Assembly: GCF_051020985.1 (NCBI RefSeq)
Contig: NW_027475146.1
Location: 434,001-498,000, forward strand
Reading direction: 5' to 3'
DNA: 64,000 bases
From: Nomia melanderi
Taxonomy: Eukaryota; Arthropoda; Insecta; Hymenoptera; Halictidae
The position numbers were made by a program, and so were the translations under genes. Under the pieces are notes generated by a model, which saw only the letters and a list, made by a program, of their open reading frames with translations, had not been told where the DNA came from and did no database searches. Shown here piece after piece: positions 50,238 through 62,442 of the stretch (position 1 is the first letter of the stretch; the number at the start of each line of letters is the position of its first letter).

Positions 50238-51812
50238 ATCCAATATATATCTGGTGATATCACGGGTGCTATTACAGATAGCGCAATAAATTAAAGTGCA
50301 TTGTCTGTAGGAGGCCCTGGCGCATGAATCTGTGCAGCGGGATCGACCTCGGACTACCAGGGGCCGAGAAAACCACCGACACATGGGGCCGGACACTCAG
50401 GGTCGGGGAAAAATACAATATATATCTGGTGATATCTCGGGTGCTATTAGAGATAGCGCAATAAATCAAAGTGGATTGTCTGTAGGAGGCCCTGGCGCAT
50501 GAATCTGTGCAGCGGGATCGACCTCGGACCACCAGGGGCCGAGAAAATTACAGATATTCGGAATCCGTCACCCAAGGTCATGTAAAAATCCAATATATAT
50601 CTGGTGATATCTCGGGTGCTATTACAGATAACGCAATAAATCAAAGTGCATTGTCTGTAGGAGGCCCTGGCGCATGAATCTGTGCAGCGAGAACGACCTC
50701 GGACCACCAGGGGCCGAGAAAACCACCGTCTCATGGTGTCGGACTGTCAGGGTCAGGGAAAAATCCAATATATATCTGGTGATATCTCGGGTGCTATTAC
50801 AGATAGCGCAATAAATCAAAGTGGATTGTCTGTAGGAGGCCCTGGCGCATGAATCGGTGCAGCGAGAACGACCTCGGACCACCAGGGGCCGAGAAAATCA
50901 CCGACACATGGGGCCGGACTGTCAGGGTCGGGGAAAAATGCAATATATATCTGGTGATATCTCGGGTGCTATTAGAGATAGCGCAATAAACCAAAGTGCA
51001 TTGTCTGCAGGAGGCCCTGGCGCATGAATCTGTGCAGCGGGATCGACCTTGGACCACCAGGGGCCGAGAAAATCACCGTCTCATGGGGCCGGACTGTCAG
51101 GGTCAGGGAAAAATCCAATATATATCTGGTGATATCTCGGGTGCTATTAGAGATTGCGCAATAAATCAAAGTGCATTGTCTGCAGGAGGCCCTAGCCCAG
51201 GAATCTGTGCAGCGGGAACGACCTCGGACCACTAGGGGCCGAGAAAACTACCGTAACATGGGGCCGGACCCTCAGGGTCAGGGAAAAATCCAATATATAT
51301 CTGGTGAAATCTCGGGTGCTATTAGAGATAGCGCAATAAACCAAAGTGCATTGTCTGCAGGAGGCCCTGGCGCATGAATCTGTGCAGCGGGAACGACCTC
51401 GGACAACCAGGGGCCGAGAAAACCACCGTCTCATGGAGTCGGACACTCAGGGTCAGGGAAAAATCCAACATAAATCTGGTGATATCACGGGTGCTATTAC
51501 AGACAGCGGAATAAATTAAAGTGCATTGACTGTAGGAGGCCCTGGCGCATGAATCTGTGCAGCGGTATCGACCTCGGACTACCAGGGGCCGAGAAAACCA
51601 CCGACACATGGGGCCGGTTACTCAGAGTCAGGGAAAAATCCAATATATATCTGATGATATCTCGGGTGCTATTAGAGATAGCGCAATAAACTAAAGTGCA
51701 TTGTCTGTAGTAGGCCCTGGCGCATGAATCTGTGCAGCGGGATCGACCTCGGACCACCAAGGGCCGAGAAAATCACCGTCTCATGGGGCCGGACTGTCAG
51801 GTTCAGGGAAGA
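50238..51812 (+). repeat. 1,575-bp interlude, copy 1 (9 full monomers)
   Basis: Nine monomers without deletion monomers separate the 1,526-bp repeats. They include an F-type block at 50548, GGAATCTGTGCAGC with CCTAGCCC near 51,190, the GGTGAAATCTC monomer and the ATATCACGGG monomer. Its first ~0.8 kb follows 22.1-22.9 kb (offset about 28,151) in the same order, so the HOR was assembled from older array segments. Confidence 0.88.
50548..50591 (+). repeat. F-type diverged block, alpha context (6)
   Basis: In the first interlude of the 4,627-bp repeat. Confidence 0.9.
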
Positions 51813-53338
51813 ATCCAATATATATCTGGTGATATCTCGGGTGCTATTACAGATAGCGCAATAAATCAAAGTGCATTGTCTGTAGGAGGCCCTGGCGCAT
51901 GAATCTGTGCAGCGGGATCGCACTCGGACCACCAGGGGCCGAGAAAACTTCTGTCTCATGGGGCCGGACCCTCAGGATCAGGGAAAAATCCAATATATAT
52001 CTGGTGATATCTCGGTTGCTATTACAGATAACGCAATAAATCAAAGTGCATTGTCTGTAGGAGGCCCTGGCGCATGAATCTGTGCAGCGAGAACGACCTC
52101 GGACCACCAGGGGCGAGAAAACCACCGTCTCATGGTGTCGGACTGTCAGGGTCGGGGAAAAATGCAATATATATCTGGTGATATCTCGGGTGCTATTAGA
52201 GATAGCGCAATAAACCAAAGTGCATTGTCTGCAGGAGGCCCTCGCGCATGAATCTGTGCAGCGGGATCGATCTCGGACCACCAGGGGCCGAGAAAATCAC
52301 CGTCTCATGGGGCCGGACTGTCAGGGTCAGGGAAAAATCCAATATATATCTGGTGATATCTCGGGTGCTATTAGAGATTGCGCAATAAATCAAAGTGCAT
52401 TGTCTGCAGGTGGCCCTAGCGCATGAATCTGTGCAGCGGGAACGACCTCGGACCACCAGTGGCCGAGAAAATCACAGTCTCATGGGGCCGGACTGTCAGG
52501 GTCAGGGAAAAATCCAATATATATCTGGTGATATCTCGGGTGCTACTAGAGATTGCACAATAAATCAAAGTGCATTGCCTGCAGGAGGCCCTAGCGCATG
52601 AATCTGTGCAGCGGGAACGACCTCGGACTACCAGGGGCCGAGAAAACTTCTGTCTCATGGGGCCGGACACTCAGGATCAGGGAAAAATCCAATATATATC
52701 TGGTGATATCTCGGTTGCTATTAGAGATAGCGCAATAAATCAAAGTGCATTGTCTGCAGGAGGCCCTCGCGCATGAATCTGTGCAGCGGGAACGACCTCG
52801 GACAACCAGGGTCCGGACTGTCAGGGTCAGGGGAAAATACAATATATATCTGGTGATATCTCGGGTGCAAATTAGAGATAGCGCAATAAACCAAAGTGCA
52901 TTGCCTGCAGGATGCCCTCGCGCATGAATCTGTGCAGCGGGAACGACCTCGGACAACCAGGGTCCGGACTGTCAGGGTCAGGGAAAAATACAATATATAT
53001 CTGGTGATATCTCGGGTGCAAATTAGAGATAGCGCAATAAACCAAAGTGCATTGTCTGCAGGAGGCCCTGGCGCATGAATCTGTGCAGCGAGAACGACCT
53101 CGGAACACCAGGGGCCGAGAAAACCACGGACACATGGGGCCGGACTGTCAGGGTCGGGGAAAAACCCAATATATATCTGGTGATATCTCGGGTGCTATTA
53201 GAGATAGCGCAATAAACTAAAGTGCATTGTCTGTAGTAGGCCCTGGCGCATGAATCTGTGCAGCGGGATCGACCTCGGACCACCAAGGGCCGAGAAAATC
53301 ACCGTCTCATGGGGCCGGACTGTCAGGTTCAGGGAAGA
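51813..53338 (+). repeat. 1,526-bp higher-order repeat, copy 4
   Basis: It matches copy 2 at an offset of 4,627 bp with no difference in the stretches compared, including both adjacent deletion monomers (junctions near 52,809 and 52,959). Confidence 0.92.
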
Positions 53339-54864
53339 ATCCAATATATATCTGGTGATATCTCGGGTGCTATTACAGATAGCGCAATAAATCAAAGTGC
53401 ATTGTCTGTAGGAGGCCCTGGCGCATGAATCTGTGCAGCGGGATCGCACTCGGACCACCAGGGGCCGAGAAAACTTCTGTCTCATGGGGCCGGACCCTCA
53501 GGATCAGGGAAAAATCCAATATATATCTGGTGATATCTCGGTTGCTATTACAGATAACGCAATAAATCAAAGTGCATTGTCTGTAGGAGGCCCTGGCGCA
53601 TGAATCTGTGCAGCGAGAACGACCTCGGACCACCAGGGGCGAGAAAACCACCGTCTCATGGTGTCGGACTGTCAGGGTCGGGGAAAAATGCAATATATAT
53701 CTGGTGATATCTCGGGTGCTATTAGAGATAGCGCAATAAACCAAAGTGCATTGTCTGCAGGAGGCCCTCGCGCATGAATCTGTGCAGCGGGATCGATCTC
53801 GGACCACCAGGGGCCGAGAAAATCACCGTCTCATGGGGCCGGACTGTCAGGGTCAGGGAAAAATCCAATATATATCTGGTGATATCTCGGGTGCTATTAG
53901 AGATTGCGCAATAAATCAAAGTGCATTGTCTGCAGGTGGCCCTAGCGCATGAATCTGTGCAGCGGGAACGACCTCGGACCACCAGTGGCCGAGAAAATCA
54001 CAGTCTCATGGGGCCGGACTGTCAGGGTCAGGGAAAAATCCAATATATATCTGGTGATATCTCGGGTGCTACTAGAGATTGCACAATAAATCAAAGTGCA
54101 TTGCCTGCAGGAGGCCCTAGCGCATGAATCTGTGCAGCGGGAACGACCTCGGACTACCAGGGGCCGAGAAAACTTCTGTCTCATGGGGCCGGACACTCAG
54201 GATCAGGGAAAAATCCAATATATATCTGGTGATATCTCGGTTGCTATTAGAGATAGCGCAATAAATCAAAGTGCATTGTCTGCAGGAGGCCCTCGCGCAT
54301 GAATCTGTGCAGCGGGAACGACCTCGGACAACCAGGGTCCGGACTGTCAGGGTCAGGGGAAAATACAATATATATCTGGTGATATCTCGGGTGCAAATTA
54401 GAGATAGCGCAATAAACCAAAGTGCATTGCCTGCAGGATGCCCTCGCGCATGAATCTGTGCAGCGGGAACGACCTCGGACAACCAGGGTCCGGACTGTCA
54501 GGGTCAGGGAAAAATACAATATATATCTGGTGATATCTCGGGTGCAAATTAGAGATAGCGCAATAAACCAAAGTGCATTGTCTGCAGGAGGCCCTGGCGC
54601 ATGAATCTGTGCAGCGAGAACGACCTCGGAACACCAGGGGCCGAGAAAACCACGGACACATGGGGCCGGACTGTCAGGGTCGGGGAAAAATCCAATATAT
54701 AACTGGTGATATCTCGGGTGCTATTAGAGATAGCGCAATAAACTAAAGTGCATTGTCTGTAGGAGGCCCTGGCGCATGAATCTGTGCAGCGGGATCGACC
54801 TCGGACCACCAAGGGCCGAGAAAATCACCGTCTCATGGGGCCGGACTGTCAGGTTCAGGGAAGA
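53339..54864 (+). repeat. 1,526-bp higher-order repeat, copy 5
   Basis: It matches copy 3 at 4,627 bp, including the private AATATATAACTGG near its right end (54,691). This shows that copies 4-5 arose by duplication of copies 2-3 together rather than one by one. Confidence 0.92.
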
Positions 54865-56307
54865 ATCCAATATATATCTGGTGATATCACGGGTGCTATT
54901 ACAGATAGCGCAATAAATTAAAGTGCATTGTCTGTAGGAGGCCCTGGCGCATGAATCTGTGCAGCGGGATCGACCTCGGACTACCAGGGGCCGAGAAAAC
55001 CACCGACACATGGGGCCGGACACTCAGGGTCGGGGAAAAATACAATATATATCTGGTGATATCTCGGGTGCTATTAGAGATAGCGCAATAAATCAAAGTG
55101 GATTGTCTGTAGGAGGCCCTGGCGCATGAATCTGTGCAGCGGGATCGACCTCGGACCACCAGGGGCCGAGAAAATTACAGATATTCGGAATCCGTCACCC
55201 AAGGTCATGTAAAAATCCAATATATATCTGGTGATATCTCGGGTGCTATTACAGATAACGCAATAAATCAAAGTGCATTGTCTGTAGGAGGCCCTGGCGC
55301 ATGAATCTGTGCAGCGAGAACGACCTCGGACCACCAGGGGCCGAGAAAACCACCGTCTCATGGTGTCGGACTGTCAGGGTCAGGGAAAAATCCAATATAT
55401 ATCTGGTGATATCTCGGGTGCTATTACAGATAGCGCAATAAATCAAAGTGGATTGTCTGTAGGAGGCCCTGGCGCATGAATCGGTGCAGCGAGAACGACC
55501 TCGGACCACCAGGGGCCGAGAAAATCACCGACACATGGGGCCGGACTGTCAGGGTCGGGGAAAAATGCAATATATATCTGGTGATATCTCGGGTGCTATT
55601 AGAGATAGCGCAATAAACCAAAGTGCATTGTCTGCAGGAGGCCCTGGCGCATGAATCTGTGCAGCGGGATCGACCTTGGACCACCAGGGGCCGAGAAAAT
55701 CACCGTCTCATGGGGCCGGACTGTCAGGGTCAGGGAAAAATCCAATATATATCTGGTGATATCTCGGGTGCTATTAGAGATTGCGCAATAAATCAAAGTG
55801 CATTGTCTGCAGGAGGCCCTAGCCCAGGAATCTGTGCAGCGGGAACGACCTCGGACCACTAGGGGCCGAGAAAACTACCGTAACATGGGGCCGGACCCTC
55901 AGGGTCAGGGAAAAATCCAATATATATCTGGTGAAATCTCGGGTGCTATTAGAGATAGCGCAATAAACCAAAGTGCATTGTCTGCAGGAGGCCCTGGCGC
56001 ATGAATCTGTGCAGCGGGAACGACCTCGGACAACCAGGGGCCGAGAAAACCACCGTCTCATGGAGTCGGACACTCAGGGTCAGGGAAAAATCCAACATAA
56101 ATCTGGTGATATCACGGGTGCTATTACAGACAGCGGAATAAATTAAAGTGCATTGACTGTAGGAGGCCCTGGCGCATGAATCTGTGCAGCGGTATCGACC
56201 TCGGACTACCAGGGGCCGAGAAAACCACCGACACATGGGGCCGGTTACTCAGAGTCAGGGAAAAATCCAATATATATCTGATGATATCTCGGGTGCTATT
56301 ACAGATA
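54865..56307 (+). repeat. Interlude, copy 2 (ends at the 4,627-bp breakpoint)
   Basis: It repeats the first interlude base for base in the stretches compared, including the F-type block at 55175 and ACTCAGAGTCAGGG near 56,247. It leaves the match near 56,308, where TTACAG follows instead of TTAGAG. The breakpoints of the 4,627-bp unit (about 47,050, 51,677 and 56,304) therefore all lie within the shared GATATCTCGGGTGCTATTA motif. Confidence 0.9.
55175..55218 (+). repeat. F-type diverged block, alpha context (7)
   Basis: In the second interlude, 4,627 bp after the block at 50548. Confidence 0.9.
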
Positions 56308-58572
56308 GCGCAATAAATCAAAGTGCATTGTCTGTAGGAGGCCCTGGCGCATGAATCTGGGCAGCGGGAACGACCTCGGACCACCAGGGGCCGAGAAAAC
56401 TACCGTCTCATGGGGCTGGACACTCAGGGTCAGGGGAGAATCCAATATATATCTGGTGATATCTCGGGTGCTATTACAGATAGCGCAATAAATCAAAGTG
56501 CATTGTCTGTAGGAGGCCCTGGCGCATGAATCTGTGCAGCGGGAACGACCTCGGACCACCAGTGGCCGAGAAAATCACCGTCTCATGGGGCCGGACTGTC
56601 AGGGTCAGGGAAAAATCCAATATATATCTGGTGATATCTCGGGTGCTACTAGAGATTGCACAATAAATCAAAGTGCATTGTCTGCAGGAGGCCCTAGCGC
56701 ATGAATCTGTGCAGCGGGAACGACCTCGGACTACCAGGGGCCGAGAAAACTTCTGTCTCATGGGGCCGGACACTGAGGATCAGGGAAAAATCCAATATAT
56801 ATCTGGTGATATCTCGGGTGCTATTAGAGATAGCGCAATAAACCAAAGTGCATTGTCTGTAGGAGGCCCTGGCGCATGAATCTGTGCAGCGGGATCGACC
56901 TTGGACCACCAGGGGCCGAGAAAACTTCTGTCTCATGGGGCCGGACACTCAGGATCAGGGAAAAATCCAATATATATCTGGTGATATCTCGGTTGCTATT
57001 AGAGATAGCGCAATAAATCAAAGTGCATTGTCTGCAGGAGGCCCTCGCGCATGAATCTGTGCAGCGGGAACGACCTCGGACAACCAGGGTCCGGACTGTC
57101 AGGTTCAGGGAAAAATACAATATATATCTGGTGATATCTCGGGTGCAAATTAGAGATAGCGCAATAAACCAAAGTGCATTGTCTGCAGGAGGCCCTGGCG
57201 CATGAATCTGTGCAGCGAGAACGACCTCGGAACTCCAGGGGCCGAGAAAACCACGGACACATGGAGCCGGACTGTCAGGGTCGGGGAAAAATCCAATATA
57301 TATCTGGTGATATCTCGGGTGCTATTACAGATAGCGCAATAAATCAAAGTGCATTGTCTGTAGGATGCCCTGGCGCAGGAATCTGTGCAGCAGGAACAAC
57401 CTCGGACCACCAGGGGCCGAGAAAACCACCGTCTCATGGGGTCGGACTGTCAGGGACAGGGAAAAATCCAATATATATCTGGTGATATCTCGGGTGCTAT
57501 TACAGATAGCGCAATAAATCAAAGTGCATTGTCTGCAGGAGGCCCTCGCACATGAATCTGTGCAGCGGGAACGACCTCGGACAACCAGGGGCCGAGAAAA
57601 TCACCGTCTCATGGGGCCGGACTGTCAGGATCAGGGAAAAATGCAATATATATCTGGTGATATCTCGGGTGCTATTAGAGATAGCGCAATAAACCAAAGT
57701 GCATTGTCTGCAGGAGGCCCTGGCGCATGAATCTGTGCAGCGAGAACGATCTCGGACCACCACGGGCCGAGAAAACCACCGACACATGGGGGCGGACACT
57801 CAGGGTCAGGGGAAAATCCAATATATATATGGTGATATCTCGGGTGCTATTACAGATAGCGCAATAAATCAAAGTGCATTGTCTGTAGGATGCCCTGGCG
57901 CAGGAATCTGTGCAGCAGGAACAACCTCGGACCACCAGGGGCCGAGAAAACCACCGTCTCATGGGGTCGGACTGTCAGGGTCAGGGAAAAATCCAATATA
58001 TATCTGGTGATATCTCGGGTGCTATTACAGATAGCGCAATAAATCAAAGTGCATTGTCTGTAGGTGGCCCTGGCGCATGAATCTGTGCAGCGGGATCGAC
58101 CTCGGACCAGCAGGGGCCGAGAAAATCACCGTCTCATGGGGCCGGACTGTCAGGGTCAGGGAAAAATCCAATATATATCTGGTGATATCTCGGGTGCTAT
58201 TAGAGATAGCGCTATAAACCAAAGTGAATTATCTGCAGGAGGCCCTGTCGCAGGAATCTGTGCAGCGGGAACGATCTCGGACCACCAGGGGCCGAGAAAA
58301 CTACCGTCTCATGTGGCCGGACACTCAGGGTCAGGGGAAAATCCAATATATATCTATAGATATCCCGGGTGCTATTACAGATAGCGCAATAAATCAAACT
58401 GCATTTTCTGTAGGAGGCCCTGGCGCATGAATCTGTGCAGCGGGATCGACCTCGGACCTCCAGGGGCCGAGAAAACTACAGTCTCATGGGGCCGGACTGT
58501 CAGGGTCAGGGGAAATCCAATATATATCTAGTGATATCTCGGGTGCTATTACAGATAGCGCAATAAATCAAA
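56308..58572 (+). repeat. Domain VIII: block resembling the window's left edge
   Basis: About 13 monomers. Bases 56,977-58,107 follow 1,060-2,190 in the same order at an offset of 55,917 bp, including a deletion/insertion monomer pair (junction near 57,089), CATGGAGCCGG and two GCGCAGGAATC monomers. The part before it matches the common deletion-monomer module. The last 450 bp pass into the GCATTTTCTGTAGG types of the next domain. Confidence 0.78.
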
Positions 58573-58707
58573 CTTCATTTTCTGTAGGAGGCCCTGGCGC
58601 ATGAATCTGTGCAGCGGGATCGACCTCGGACCACCAGGGGCCGAGAAAAACACCGTCTCATGGGGTCGGACACTCAGGGTCAGGGTAAAATCCAATATAT
58701 ATCTGGT

Positions 58708-59164
58708 GATATCTCGGGTGCCCTTACAGACAGCGCACTAAACCAAAGTGAATTATCTGCAGGCGGCCCTGGCGCATGAATCTGTGCAGCGGGATCGACC
58801 TCGGAATACCAGGGGCCGTGAAAACCACCGATACATGGGGCCGGACACTCAGGGTCGGGCAAAAATTCAATATATATCTGGTGATATCTCGGGTGCCCTT
58901 ACAGACAGCGCACTAAACCAAAGTGAATTATCTGCAGGCGGCCCTGGCGCATGAATCTGTGCAGCGGGATCGACCTCGGAATACCAGGGGCCGTGAAAAC
59001 CACCGATACATGGGGCCGGACACTCAGGGTCGGGCAAAAATTCAATATATATCTGGTGATATCTCGGGTGCCCTTACAGACAGCGCACTAAACCAAAGTG
59101 AATTATCTGCAGGCGGCCCTGGCGCATGAATCTGTGCAGCGGGAACGACCTCGGACCACCAGGG
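58708..59164 (+). repeat. Run of near-identical adjacent monomers (right copy)
   Basis: Monomers at 58,708, 58,883 and 59,058 repeat the left run at 36,741 exactly 21,967 bp away. Here the second monomer keeps GGCGCATG. The triplication therefore predates the long-range duplication. Confidence 0.88.
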
Positions 59165-59752
59165 GCCGAGAGAATCACCGTCTCATGGGGCCGGACTGTC
59201 AGGGTCAGGGAAAAATCCAATATGTATATATGGTGATATCTCGGGTGCTATTAGAGATAGCATAATAAACCAAGGTGCCTTGACTGCACGAGGCCCTGGC
59301 GCATGAATCTGTGCAGCGGGAACGACCTCGGACCACCACGGGGCCGTAAAAACCACAGTCTCATGGGGCCGGACACTCAGGGTCAGGGGAAAATCCAATA
59401 TATATCTGGTGATATCACGAGTGCTATTAGAGATAGCGCAATAAACCAAAGTGAATTATCTGCAGGAGGCCTTGGCGCATGCATCTGTGCAGCGGGAACG
59501 ACCTCGGACCACCAGGGGGCCGAGAAAACCACCGTCTCATGGGGCCGGACACTCAGGGTCAGGGAAAAATCCAATATATATCTGGTGATATCTCGGCTGC
59601 TACTACAGATATCGCAATAATTCAAAGTGCATTGTCTGTAGGAGGCCCTGGCGCATGAATCTGTGCAACAGGAACGACCTCGGAACACCAGGGGCCGAGA
59701 AAACCACCGTCTCATGGGGCCGGACTGTCAGGGTCATTGAAAAATCCATGAT

Positions 59753-60277
59753 ATATCTGGTGATATCTCGGGTGCTATTAGAGATAGCGCAATAAATCAA
59801 AGTGAATTATCTGCAGGAAGGCACTGGCGCATGAATCTGTGCAGCGGGAACCACCTCGGACCACCAGGGGCCGAGAAAACCACCGTCTCATGGGGCCGGA
59901 CACTCAGGGTCAGGGGAAATCCAATATATATCTAGTGATATCTCGGGTGCTCTTACAGATAGCGCACTAAATCAAAGTGCAATGTCGGTAGGAGGCCCTT
60001 GCTCATGAATCTGTGCAGCGGGATCGACCTCGGACCACCAGGGGCCGAGAAAACCACAGTCTCATGGGGCCGGACACTCAGGGTCAGGGGAAAATCCAAT
60101 ATATATCTGGTGATATCTCGGCTGCTATTAGAGATGGCGCAATAAATCAAAGTGAATTATCTGCAGGAGGCCCTGGCGCATGAATCTGTGCAGCGGGAAC
60201 GACCTCGGACCACCAGGGGCCGAGGAAACCACCGTCTCATGGGGCCTGACACGCAGGGTCAGGGGAAAATCCAATAT
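59753..60277 (+). repeat. 525-bp three-monomer repeat, copy 1
   Basis: Marked by GCAGGAAGGCACTGGCGC, GGGAACCACCTCGG and GCAATGTCGGTAGG, all recurring 525 bp later. It begins after AATCCATGATATATC, which the second copy lacks. Confidence 0.9.
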
Positions 60278-60802
60278 ATATCTGGTGATATCTCGGGTGC
60301 TATTAGAGATAGCGCAATAAATCAAAGTGAATTATCTGCAGGAAGGCACTGGCGCATGAATCTGTGCAGCGGGAACCACCTCGGACCACCAGGGGCCGAG
60401 AAAACCACCGTCTCATGGGGCCGGACACTCAGGGTCAGGGGAAATCCAATATATATCTAGTGATATCTCGGGTGCTCTTACAGATAGCGCACTAAATCAA
60501 AGTGCAATGTCGGTAGGAGGCCCTTGCTCATGAATCTGTGCAGCGGGATCGACCTCGGACCACCAGGGGCCGAGAAAACCACAGTCTCATGGGGCCGGAC
60601 ACTCAGGGTCAGGGGAAAATCCAATATATATCTGGTGATATCTCGGCTGCTATTAGAGATGGCGCAATAAATCAAAGTGAATTATCTGCAGGAGGCCCTG
60701 GCGCATGAATCTGTGCAGCGGGAACGACCTCGGACCACCAGGGGCCGAGGAAACCACCGTCTCATGGGGCCTGACACGCAGGGTCAGGGGAAAATCCAAT
60801 AT
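60278..60802 (+). repeat. 525-bp three-monomer repeat, copy 2
   Basis: Direct tandem copy of the preceding three monomers. The identity continues about 40 bp and then breaks where AATAATCCAACG replaces AATAAATCAAAG (near 60,844). Confidence 0.9.
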
Positions 60803-61753
60803 ATATCTGGTGATATCTCGGGTGCTATTAGAGATAGCGCAATAATCCAACGTGAATTATCTGCAGGAGGCCCTGGCGCATGCATGTGTGCAGCGGGGAC
60901 GACCTCGGACCACTAGCGGCCGAGAAAACCACCGTCTGATGGGGCCGGACACTCAGGGTCAGGGAAAAATCCAATATGTATATATGGTGATATCTCGGGT
61001 GCTATTAGAGATAGCATAATAAACCAAGGTGCCTTGACTGCACGAGGCCCTGGCGCATGAATCTGTGCAGCGGGAACGACCTCGGACCACCAGGGGCCGA
61101 GAAAACCACCGACACATGGGGCCGGACACTCAGGGTCAGGGGAAAATCCAATATGTATCTGGTGATATCTCGGCTGCTATTACAGATAGCGCAATAAACC
61201 AAAGTGCATTGTCTGTAGGGGGCCCTGGCGCATGAATTTGTGCAGCGGGAACGACCTCGGAGCACCAGGGGCCGAGAAAACCACCGTCTCATGGGGCCGG
61301 ACACTCAGGGTCAGGGGAAAATCCAATATATATCTGGTGATATCACGGGTGCTATTAGAGATGGCGCAATAAACCAAAGTGAATTATCTGCAGGAGGCCT
61401 TGACGCATGCATCTGTGCAGCGGGAACGACCTCGGACCACCACGGGGCCGAGAAAACCACCGTCTCATGGGGCCGGACACTCAGGGTCAGGGGAAAATCC
61501 AATATATATCTGGTGATATCTCGGGTGCTATTAGAGATAGCGCAATAAACCAAAGTGAATTATCTGCAGGAGGACCTGGCGCATGCATCTGTGCAGCGGG
61601 AACGACCTCGGACCACCAGGGGGCCGTAAAAACCACAGTCTCATGGGGCCGGACACTCAGGGTCAGGGGAAAATCCAATATATATCTGGTGATATCACGA
61701 GTGCTATTAGAGATAGCGCAATAAACCAAAGTGAATTATCTGCAGGAGGCCTT
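60690..61753 (+). repeat. Six-monomer block, copy 2 of 3
   Basis: It carries the same order of private marks as 39,249-40,248 (GCATGCATGTGTGC, CTAGCGGCCGAG, AATATGTATATATGG, GATGGCGCAATAA). It keeps GTGCAGCGGGAACG near 61,237, where the other two copies have GTGCAGCAAGAACG, so copies 1 and 3 are the closer pair at that site. Confidence 0.85.
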
Positions 61754-61981
61754 GCTCATGAATCTGTGCAGCGGGATCGACCTCGGACCACCAGGGGCCG
61801 AGAAAACTACCGTCTCATGGGGCCGGACACTCAGGGTCAGGGAAAAATCCAATATATATCTGGTGATATCACGGGTGCTATTAGAGATAGCGCGATAAAT
61901 CAAGGTGCATTGTCTGCAGGAGGCCCTGGCGCATGAATCTGTGAAGCAGGAACGTCCTCAGCCCTCCAGGGGCCGAGAAAC

Positions 61982-62025
61982 TTACAGATTTTCGGTGTCC
62001 GTCACCCAAAGTCATGTAAAAATCC
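61982..62025 (+). repeat. F-type diverged block, gamma context (5)
   Basis: The only F-type block in domain IX. The core is GATTTTCGGTGTCCGTCACC, preceded by GAGAAAC and followed by GTGCTTTCTCGGG. This links domain IX to the 43-44 kb nest. Confidence 0.9.
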
Positions 62026-62442
62026 AGTATATATATGGTGCTTTCTCGGGTGCTATTACAGATAGCGCAATAAATCAAAGTGCATTGTCTGTAGGAGGCC
62101 CTGGCGCATGAATCTGTTCAGCGGGAACGACCTCGGACCACCTGGGGCCGAGAAAACCACAGTCTCATGGGGCCGGACACTCAGGGTCAGGGGAAAATCC
62201 AATATATATCTGGTGATATCTCGGCTGCTATTAGAGATAGCGCAATAAATCAAAGTACATTGTCTGTAGGAGGCCCAGGCGCATGAATCTGGGCAGCGGG
62301 AACGACCACGGACCACCAGGGGCCGAGAAAACCACCGTCTCATGGGGCCGGACACTCAGGGTCGGGAGAAAATCCAATATATATGTGGTGATATCTCGGG
62401 TGCTATTACAGATAGCGCAATAAATCAAAGAGAATTAACTGC

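Noticed and set aside
308..62025. F-type blocks as inserted mobile elements
   Set aside because: They replace the standard segment without changing monomer length, have no target-site duplication and still align with it at about half of the positions.
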